Positions 15,571 through 20,888 of a stretch of 20,888 nucleotides of DNA are shown one piece after another (within the stretch, counting starts at the first letter, position 1; each line of letters begins with the position of its first letter). A program made the translations under genes and the position numbers. The DNA is taken from positions 1 to 20,888 of the forward strand of contig CABQAB010000007.1 of the NCBI GenBank assembly GCA_902461985.1, read 5' to 3'. The notes under the pieces are model-generated. The model searched no databases. It was not told the origin of the DNA and worked only from the letters and a program-made list of their open reading frames with translations. This DNA comes from an uncultured Bacteroidales bacterium. GTDB lineage: Bacteria; Bacteroidota; Bacteroidia; Bacteroidales; UBA932.

Positions 15571-15639
15571 CAGCGTGGGCGCATTGGCGCAGAATATCAT
15601 GCACCGGCACGACTAAGCCGGCTTAAAAACGCAGAAACA

Positions 15640-16815
15640 ATGGATGATGTCTTTATTTTTGATTCTCATGTCTCCGGCAAGAGTTTCATAGGGCGGGACC
15701 AGGACAGCCGCTCGCTTTTCAATCTGATTGCGGCTCACGAAAACGTGTGCATATACTCTGCCCCTAAGACGGGCAAGACGTCCCTGATCCGCAGTGCACT
15801 GACCAGTCTCGGCACATCAGGCAAAAGGATAGTCGTACCGGAAATGGACATGACCGGCATGAGGCGGAAAGAAGAGTTCCTGTGCGGATATGTTTCGGCA
15901 GTTCTGGCCAAGACAGTCTCCTCTCCCTCCGAATATGAAGCGGTCCTCAATGAATTTCTGCCGTCTTCCGCCTTTGTCTTTGACGAATATTCCTACGAAT
16001 CTACAGGTCACGGACTTGTCTGCCCGTCCGAACTGACTGACGCCGACATCGATGCCGTCATCGAGTTTCCTTACAGCTTCGCTTTGTCCCGCTCCTGCGA
16101 AATGTGTTTCATAATCGACGAGTTCCAGAACATTCTTGAAATTCCGGAGGCTGTCGCGCTCCTGAAGAAAATGGAGTCCGCCTCCTCAAGGCTGCGTGAG
16201 GGATCCGGGTTCAGCCATATCTTCTGCGGCTCGGGCGTCAATGCCATGAAATGGATATTCGCGTACAAGAAATTCTTTTTCAGGGACATGGTGAATCTGC
16301 CGCTCAGTACGGTTTCGGAACAGGACGTGATTGCCCACATTGTCGGAGGATTCAGGCCTTCCGGCAAGGTGATCGAGAAGGAGCTCATACAGAGGCCGTA
16401 TCTTCTCTTCCGGGGGAATATGTGGTACATCAACCAGATGGCGTTCTTCTGCGGGGCGAGGGCGATCGGGTATATCAACAACCGTATCATAACTGACGCC
16501 ATAGAGTCGGTAATTGACCTCAACGTGCCGCGTTTCAAGATGATGGTGGATTCCCTGACAGTGTACCAGCTTTCTTTCCTCAAGGCTGTCATCCGCGGTG
16601 AAACCCGCTTCAGCACTTCGGAAGTGATAGAAAAGTATTCGCTCAATTCATCCGCTAACGTGAAAAGGGTCAAGGAGGCTCTGATGAAGAAAGAGATAAT
16701 CACTTTCAACGAAAGGGACGAAGCCGAAATCATCGACCCTCTCTTCGAGTTCTGGTTCAGGAGAGACGTGCTCCGGGATGATATCTCCGTCGAGATGCCG
16801 GATTCGAGGTATTGA
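15640..16815 (+). CDS. P-loop ATPase (archaeal-type ATPase-like, AAA/STAND group)
   Basis: A 391-residue cytoplasmic ATP-binding protein. Residues 16-24 (FIGRDQDSR) are the region in front of the P-loop seen in this group; Walker A is APKTGKTS (about 41-48). Walker B is CFIIDEFQN with Asp160 and Glu161. A helical lid region follows, and the C-terminus (about 320-391) resembles a winged helix with a segment (LFEFWFRRD) like the DUF234-type ends of archaeal-type ATPases. The biological role of these proteins is not known; I see no effector domain, toxin partner or nuclease next to it. The ATG at 15640 is used; an in-frame TTG at 15568 belongs to the promoter box. Confidence 0.75.
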   Translation: MDDVFIFDSHVSGKSFIGRDQDSRSLFNLIAAHENVCIYSAPKTGKTSLIRSALTSLGTSGKRIVVPEMDMTGMRRKEEFLCGYVSAVLAKTVSSPSEYEAVLNEFLPSSAFVFDEYSYESTGHGLVCPSELTDADIDAVIEFPYSFALSRSCEMCFIIDEFQNILEIPEAVALLKKMESASSRLREGSGFSHIFCGSGVNAMKWIFAYKKFFFRDMVNLPLSTVSEQDVIAHIVGGFRPSGKVIEKELIQRPYLLFRGNMWYINQMAFFCGARAIGYINNRIITDAIESVIDLNVPRFKMMVDSLTVYQLSFLKAVIRGETRFSTSEVIEKYSLNSSANVKRVKEALMKKEIITFNERDEAEIIDPLFEFWFRRDVLRDDISVEMPDSRY

Positions 16816-16909
16816 TGCTGGTTGAGATGTTGACCGGGAGCAATTGCCTGCGTCGGAAGTGGAGAGAAGACGGGCAACCGTTCTGATAATGGAAGATCAA
16901 GAAAAAATT

Positions 16910-16938
16910 TTGAATACCGGAAATATTTCCTATCTTTG
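16910..16938 (+). promoter_or_regulatory. Promoter of the rpsU-led cluster
   Basis: TTG (16910-16912), an 18-bp spacer and TATCTTTG (16931-16938) fit the phylum's consensus, 1 bp short of the usual spacing. The start site is about 27 nt before the rpsU ATG. Confidence 0.6.
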
Positions 16939-16953
16939 CACGCTCAAAAAGAA

Positions 16954-16965
16954 AAAGGGGGTGAT
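16954..16965 (+). promoter_or_regulatory. Extended Shine-Dalgarno of rpsU
   Basis: AAAGGGGGTGAT equals the complement of the usual bacterial 16S 3' tail (consensus AAAGGAGGTGAT) with one A-to-G change that still allows G-U pairing. The GGGGG core ends 10 nt before the ATG at 16972. It is by far the longest anti-Shine-Dalgarno match I see in the window. Confidence 0.7.
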
Positions 16966-16971
16966 ATACAA

Positions 16972-17166
16972 ATGATTATAGTACCGGTAAAAGAAGGCGA
17001 GAACATAGAGAAAGCGTTGAAAAAATTCAAGAGGAAATTCGAGAAGACTGGCGCAATCCGCGAGCTCCGCGCAAGAAAGGAATTCGTAAAGCCTTCAGTA
17101 AAAGCAAGAAAGGCAAAGATGAAGGCAATTTATGTGCAGCATCTTCAGCTTCAGGACGAGCAGTAA
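16972..17166 (+). CDS. rpsU: 30S ribosomal protein S21
   Basis: A 64-residue, strongly basic ribosomal protein: MIIVPVKEGENIEKALKKF at the start, then FEKTGAIRELRARKEF, typical of bS21. Tyr54 is near the C-terminus. In Bacteroidota, S21 together with S18 and S6 holds the 3' end of 16S rRNA and hides the anti-Shine-Dalgarno. The start is fixed by the extended Shine-Dalgarno; an in-frame TTG at 16936 is part of the promoter. It leads a cluster with rplU, rpmA, serS and ruvC, although the 129-bp gap before rplU may hold another promoter or a leader. Confidence 0.95.
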   Translation: MIIVPVKEGENIEKALKKFKRKFEKTGAIRELRARKEFVKPSVKARKAKMKAIYVQHLQLQDEQ

Positions 17167-17295
17167 GTCCTAATATTTTTTTCAGGGTTGTCAAGCTCCG
17201 TGAAGAGGCGGTGTAAGTCCGTCCGCTTGCAGCTGAAACTCAGGATTCTTCCTAAAAGAAGAGAAAACGGAAGATTCCGCCAAAAGTTTATTGAC
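17167..17295 (+). promoter_or_regulatory. rpsU-rplU gap, candidate rplU leader
   Basis: The 129-nt gap can form a hairpin, GGATTCTTCC (17243-17252) with GGAAGATTCC (17269-17278), which has one mismatch. It also contains a GCGG/CCGC pairing around 17206-17226. I see no perfect TAnnTTTG box. The structure could be an autoregulatory leader for L21/L27, which is inference only. Confidence 0.3.
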
Positions 17296-17607
17296 ATGTA
17301 CGCAATCGTAGAAATTGCAGGCCAGCAGTTTAAAGTTGAGGCTGGTTCACAGATCTTCGTAAACCGTCTTGCAGCTGAGACTGGTGCAGCGGTAGAGTTC
17401 GAGACTGTGCTTCTCGTCGACAATGACGGTGACGTCAAAGTCGGTGCTCCTTACATCGAGGGAGCAAAAGTAAAGGCAACTGTCCTCGATGACAGCTGCA
17501 AAGGTGACAAAGTGCTTGTATTCAAGAAGAGACGCCGTAAAGGCTATCAGAAATGCAACGGTCACAGACAGTATCTTTCAAAAATCCAGATCGAAGAGAT
17601 CGCTTAA
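17296..17607 (+). CDS. rplU: 50S ribosomal protein L21
   Basis: A 103-residue bL21 protein. [17 protein letters not shown] is the family's start, and the C-terminal [17 protein letters not shown] is the rRNA-binding KxRRxxGYxxxxGHRQ signature. It binds 23S rRNA. ATG at 17296 is used; a longer in-frame reading from 17188 starts with TTG and adds sequence with no family match. The stop is 18 bp before rpmA. Confidence 0.97.
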   Translation: MYAIVEIAGQQFKVEAGSQIFVNRLAAETGAAVEFETVLLVDNDGDVKVGAPYIEGAKVKATVLDDSCKGDKVLVFKKRRRKGYQKCNGHRQYLSKIQIEEIA

Positions 17608-17625
17608 TCAAGAGGAGTTTAAATT

Positions 17626-17886
17626 ATGGCACATAAAAAAGGCGTCGGTAGTTCAAAGAACGGACGTGAGTCAGAGAGCAAACGACTCGGTCTTAAGAAA
17701 TTCGGTGATCAGGCTGTAAAGGCGGGCAACATTATCGTCCGTCAGAGAGGTACGGTTCACAATCCGGGTCTCAATGTAGGTATGGGTAGGGATCACACTC
17801 TTTACGCCCTCATTGACGGCAGGGTCAAGTTCTGCAAGAAGGCAGAAAACAAGTCATACGTCTCGGTCATTCCTTTCGAGAACTAA
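17626..17886 (+). CDS. rpmA: 50S ribosomal protein L27
   Basis: An 86-residue bL27 protein, beginning [22 protein letters not shown], with the central [10 protein letters not shown] and [11 protein letters not shown] motifs. The N-terminal tail reaches the peptidyl-transferase centre. The start is Met-Ala-His, so there is no Firmicutes-type cleaved N-terminal extension. AGAGGAG lies 8-9 nt upstream. It is co-transcribed with rplU, the usual arrangement. Confidence 0.97.
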   Translation: MAHKKGVGSSKNGRESESKRLGLKKFGDQAVKAGNIIVRQRGTVHNPGLNVGMGRDHTLYALIDGRVKFCKKAENKSYVSVIPFEN

Positions 17887-17915
17887 TTCCGGAGGATGTA
17901 ACGAGTTGATTGTTG

Positions 17916-17947
17916 AAGGATTGTCGCTCTCCGGGGTGGCAGTCCTT
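17916..17947 (+). terminator. Stem-loop between rpmA and serS
   Basis: AAGGATTG (17916-17923) and CAGTCCTT (17940-17947) pair over 8 bp with one G-U, and GTTTTG follows. It could be a weak terminator or attenuator lowering serS expression relative to the ribosomal genes. Confidence 0.3.
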
Positions 17948-17979
17948 GTTTTGTATGATAATTCAAAAATATTCGTAAT

Positions 17980-19251
17980 ATGCTTACACTCAAATTACTT
18001 CGCGAGAAGCCTGAATACGTGATCGCGAAATTGGCTGTAAAAAATTTCGATGCGAAGGAACTCGTAGAGAAAATCAACAGTCTTGACGCCGACAGAAGGG
18101 CATATCAGACTGAACTGGACGCCTGCCTTGCCGAGCAGAAGAAATTCGCCGCCAGAATCGGAGGTCTTATGAAAGAGGGCAAAAGGGAAGAGGCAGATGC
18201 CGTAAAGGCTGAAGTTGCATCCCTCAAGGCCCGTTCGACCGAACTGGACGCCAATTGCCAGAAAACACAGGAAGAGATGACCTCTCTCCTCGTACTGCTT
18301 CCGAACCTGCCGTGTGACGCCGTTCCAGCAGGCAAGACTGCTGAGGACAACGTGGTGGTCAAGATGGGCAATGAAATCCCTGAACTCGGACCTGACGCCC
18401 TTCCTCACTGGGAACTGGCAAAGAAACTCGACATCATAGATTTCGATCTCGGAGTAAAGCTTACAGGTGCCGGGTTCCCTGTCTATAAAGGTAAGGGAGC
18501 ACGCCTCCAGAGGGCTTTGATCAACTATTTCCTCGACATCAACACGAAGGCCGGCTATCTTGAAGTCGAGCCGCCGGTGATGGTGAACGAGGCCTCAGGC
18601 TTCGGTACAGGCCAGCTTCCTGACAAGGAGGGACAGATGTATCATGCGAATCTTGACAACTATTACCTGGTTCCTACAGCCGAGGTGCCTGTAACCAATA
18701 TCTACCGTGACGTCATACTCGGAACCAACGATTTCCCTGTGAAGATGACGGCCTACACCCCTTGCTTCCGTCGTGAAGCGGGTTCCTACGGCAAGGACGT
18801 GCGCGGCCTTAACAGGCTTCACCAGTTCGACAAGGTCGAGATCGTGAGAATCGAGAAGCCTGAGAATTCCTATGCAGCCTTGGACGACATGATTGCCCAT
18901 GTCGAGGGTATAGTGAACAGCCTCGGACTCCCTTACAGGATTCTCCGTCTCTGCGGAGGTGATATGAGCTTCACTTCAGCCATAACCTACGACTTCGAGG
19001 TGTATTCCGCTGCCCAGGGACGCTGGCTTGAGATTTCGTCAGTTTCCAACTTCGAGTCCTATCAGGCTAACCGTCTCAAGCTCCGCTACCGTACAGAGGA
19101 CGGCAGGACAGAACTCGCACACACTCTGAACGGCAGTTCGCTCGCTCTTCCGAGAGTCGTTGCAGCTTTGCTTGAGAACAACCAGAAAGACGGTAAAATC
19201 ATCATTCCGGAGGCACTGCGTCCATATACCGGTTTTGACGTAATTGACTGA
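17980..19251 (+). CDS. serS: Seryl-tRNA synthetase
   Basis: A 423-residue class II aminoacyl-tRNA synthetase that charges tRNA-Ser in the cytoplasm. The N-terminal part (about residues 25-105) is the long antiparallel coiled coil that contacts the tRNA long arm. Motif 2 is seen as TPCFRREAGSYGKDVRGLNRLHQF, here split by the usual loop, and motif 3 is LNGSSLALPRVVAALLENNQ. TAEVP, part of the serine pocket, is also present. Length is normal. It follows rpmA by 93 bp and precedes ruvC by 8 bp, so serS and ruvC are very likely co-transcribed. Confidence 0.97.
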   Translation: MLTLKLLREKPEYVIAKLAVKNFDAKELVEKINSLDADRRAYQTELDACLAEQKKFAARIGGLMKEGKREEADAVKAEVASLKARSTELDANCQKTQEEMTSLLVLLPNLPCDAVPAGKTAEDNVVVKMGNEIPELGPDALPHWELAKKLDIIDFDLGVKLTGAGFPVYKGKGARLQRALINYFLDINTKAGYLEVEPPVMVNEASGFGTGQLPDKEGQMYHANLDNYYLVPTAEVPVTNIYRDVILGTNDFPVKMTAYTPCFRREAGSYGKDVRGLNRLHQFDKVEIVRIEKPENSYAALDDMIAHVEGIVNSLGLPYRILRLCGGDMSFTSAITYDFEVYSAAQGRWLEISSVSNFESYQANRLKLRYRTEDGRTELAHTLNGSSLALPRVVAALLENNQKDGKIIIPEALRPYTGFDVID

Positions 19252-19259
19252 TTCCGCCC

Positions 19260-19817
19260 GTGCAGAACGACAGTAAAATCATAATGGGAATCGACCCCGG
19301 AACCAATCTGCTTGGCTTCGGGGCGATTTCTGTTTGTGGACGCAGCTTCGAGATGCTTGACTGCGGGGTCATAGACCTGCGCAAGGAAAAAGATCATTTC
19401 CGCAAATTAGCAGTCATTTCCGCGGAAGTGGCTCTGCTGTTTGACAGATTCAAGCCGGATGAACTGGCTATAGAGTCTGCTTTCTATGCCAAGGACGCTC
19501 AGGTGATTCAGAAACTCGGACGAGCCCAGGGCATAGTCATATCCGAGGCTATGCGAAGGTGTATCCCGGTTTACGAATATGCCCCGAGGAAGGCTAAAAT
19601 AGCGGTTACGGGCAATGGCGCCGCATCCAAGGAACAGGTGGCATTGATGGTGCAGAGACAGTTGAAGATGGACTCCAGGCCTGTTCATCTGGACGCCACG
19701 GATGCCCTTGCCATAGCCCTCTGCCATTATTATGATGCCCTCAGTCCGCTCTCGTCCACATCGTCTTCAGGCGGCTGGAGCAGATTCATAGCCGATCATC
19801 CTGAACGGGTCAGATAA
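19260..19817 (+). CDS. ruvC: Holliday junction resolvase RuvC
   Basis: A 185-residue crossover junction endonuclease that cleaves Holliday junctions with RuvAB. The catalytic acids are visible: Asp12 in GIDPGTNLLGFG, Glu72 in AIESAFYA, and Asp145 and Asp148 in HLDATDALAIALCH. They match E. coli Asp7, Glu66, Asp138 and Asp141 in spacing. It appears to start with GTG at 19260, 8 bp after the serS stop. The next ATG (Met9) lies too close to the first catalytic strand. The 12 residues after the core (SSTSSSGGWSRF) are low complexity. Confidence 0.95.
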   Translation: MQNDSKIIMGIDPGTNLLGFGAISVCGRSFEMLDCGVIDLRKEKDHFRKLAVISAEVALLFDRFKPDELAIESAFYAKDAQVIQKLGRAQGIVISEAMRRCIPVYEYAPRKAKIAVTGNGAASKEQVALMVQRQLKMDSRPVHLDATDALAIALCHYYDALSPLSSTSSSGGWSRFIADHPERVR

Positions 19818-19834
19818 TTTCAGATTTATTTTGG

Positions 19835-19880
19835 AAACTGTCTGAATCTTGCCATTTGCAGAAAAAGGTAGACAGTTTTT
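19835..19880 (+). terminator. Terminator after ruvC
   Basis: AAACTGTCT (19835-19843) pairs perfectly with AGACAGTTT (19870-19878), and the arm ends in a T5 run (19876-19880). The 26-nt loop is long for an intrinsic terminator. It lies 18 bp after the ruvC stop and marks the end of the rpsU-ruvC cluster. Confidence 0.55.
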
Positions 19881-19947
19881 AATCCAATGCACTTTACGGT
19901 TGTCCAAGGATAACATGATTGTTTAAGTCCAAGATTGATTAGTAGTG

Positions 19948-20888
19948 ATGAATTGCAAGAAGCTTTACTCTGTTTTATTGTCAGCGGTTTTATCTGTCGG
20001 GCTGCTCCATGCCCAGTCCGGCTTTACTGTCAAGGCTGTTTTCTCGGATGAGACCTCCGGAGATCCGGTATCTTTCGCCACAGTCTCGCTCACTGTCAGC
20101 GGGGCTAAGACCCCGGCCGCTTATGCCCTCACCGATTCGGAAGGAAAAGTTACTTTGACAAAGGTCAAGTCCGGTACATATATGCTGAAGGCAGAACTTA
20201 TGGGCTACAAGTCTTTCGAGAAGACAGTCACGGTCAGCAAATCGATGGATCTGGGGAACTGCAAGATGGCGGCTGACATCCAGATGATTGAGGCTGCGCA
20301 GGTTACTGCTGCCGGAAACCCGATTATAGTCAAGAAAGACACGGTGGAATACAACGCTTCTTCGTTCAAGACTACAGACAACGACATGCTTGAAAACCTG
20401 CTGAAGAAACTCCCGGGAATCGAGGTTTCCAGCGACGGAACAGTCACGGCAAACGGAGAGACCATCACCAAGATCACAATTGACGGCAAGACTTTCTTCC
20501 TTGACGACCCTCAGCTTGCGACTAAGAACATACCTGCCAAAATCGTGGAGAAAGTGAAAGTCGTAGAGAAGAAATCCGACCAGGCGCAGTTTACGGGCAT
20601 CGATGACGGCGAGGAGGAGACTGTGATAGACCTCTCTCTCAAGCCTGGCATGATGAAAGGCTGGTTCGGGAACGTCTCTGCAGGCGGCGGACATGACCTT
20701 CAGCAAGGCTGGGACGGAGACTGGCGCTGGCAGGGCGCGGCTATGGTGGGCCGTTTCACCGACAAGAGCCAGCTCAGCATAATCCTGAACGGCAACAATA
20801 CCAACAACCGGGGTTTCAACGATATGGCAGGCTCAATGATGCGTTCCATGCGTGGAGGCGGTATGGGCGGCGGAAGAGGCGGCTGGGG
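19948..20888 (+). CDS. Outer-membrane beta-barrel/TonB-dependent-type protein (5' part)
   Basis: An open frame runs from ATG 19948 to the end of the window without a stop (about 313 codons). A signal peptide (about residues 1-22, cleavage after LHA before Gln) is followed by a carboxypeptidase-regulatory-like domain (about 27-105: ETSGDPVSFATVSL, ALTDSEGKVTLTKVKSGTYMLKAELMGYKSF). A plug-like region comes next (about 130-235: NLLKKLPGIEVSSDG, ITIDGKTFF, VEKVKVVEKK). A barrel then begins (GWFGNVSAGGGHD). This order is that of Bacteroidota outer-membrane beta-barrel family proteins related to TonB-dependent receptors. Substrate is unknown. The visible end turns Gly/Met/Arg-rich (MRSMRGGGMGGGRGGWG). 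Confidence 0.88.
   Translation, partial: MNCKKLYSVLLSAVLSVGLLHAQSGFTVKAVFSDETSGDPVSFATVSLTVSGAKTPAAYALTDSEGKVTLTKVKSGTYMLKAELMGYKSFEKTVTVSKSMDLGNCKMAADIQMIEAAQVTAAGNPIIVKKDTVEYNASSFKTTDNDMLENLLKKLPGIEVSSDGTVTANGETITKITIDGKTFFLDDPQLATKNIPAKIVEKVKVVEKKSDQAQFTGIDDGEEETVIDLSLKPGMMKGWFGNVSAGGGHDLQQGWDGDWRWQGAAMVGRFTDKSQLSIILNGNNTNNRGFNDMAGSMMRSMRGGGMGGGRGGW

Noticed and set aside
15568..15639. Extended starts using TTG at 15568 (ATPase), 16936 (rpsU) and 17188 (rplU)
   Set aside because: The first two TTGs are parts of TATCTTTG promoter boxes. The third adds a non-conserved basic extension to L21. ATG starts at 15640, 16972 and 17296 match the families.

Overview
The window looks like chromosomal DNA of a gut-type Bacteroidales (Bacteroidota). 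Several genes are preceded by the characteristic TAnnTTTG -7 box, some with a TTG about 18-20 bp upstream. The gene set also fits the phylum: a secreted GH36 alpha-galactosidase, a long PotA, a large AsmA-like protein, a carboxypeptidase-regulatory/TonB-type outer-membrane protein, and an rplU-rpmA-serS cluster. Base composition is close to half G+C. I cannot name the genus.

Region 1 (1-2554). The first 50 bases are the start of a leftward sugar-nucleotide dehydratase/epimerase of the polysaccharide type. A repeat-containing gap of about 350 bp follows, then a patatin-like phospholipase and a PF14907-type nucleotidyltransferase. This looks like the edge of a surface-polysaccharide locus. Region 2 (2567-4911) is a single secreted alpha-galactosidase with its own promoter and a strong inverted repeat behind it.

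Region 3 (5041-10566) is a five-gene rightward block: a predicted outer-membrane beta-barrel protein, then a tightly overlapping polyamine ABC transporter (potA, potB, potC, potD). PotD carries a C-terminal transmembrane anchor, which is unusual for a Gram-negative binding protein. A 10-bp inverted repeat lies just after the -7 box of the block. I infer that the barrel and the transporter form one outer-to-inner membrane uptake route.

Region 4 (10567-11434) is an accessory patch. Two nearly identical 42-bp palindromic elements flank a YgbA-type nitric-oxide-stress protein gene with a strong Shine-Dalgarno, a headless FKBP-type prolyl isomerase remnant without a start codon, and a run of consecutive hairpins.

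Region 5 (11465-16815) has a leftward tRNA-Leu(UAG) with its own promoter and terminator, a leftward 1,233-residue AsmA-like protein, and a divergent P-loop ATPase. Region 6 (16910-19880) is a translation and repair cluster: rpsU, rplU, rpmA, serS, ruvC. The rpsU start has an almost full-length anti-Shine-Dalgarno match, which fits the proposed S21 autoregulation in this phylum. Region 7 (19948 to the right edge) is the 5' part of a large outer-membrane beta-barrel gene running out of the window.

I see no CRISPR array, rRNA gene, intact insertion sequence or prophage. The observations most worth follow-up are the rpsU initiation region, the membrane-tethered PotD with its linked barrel protein, and the hairpin-element island.
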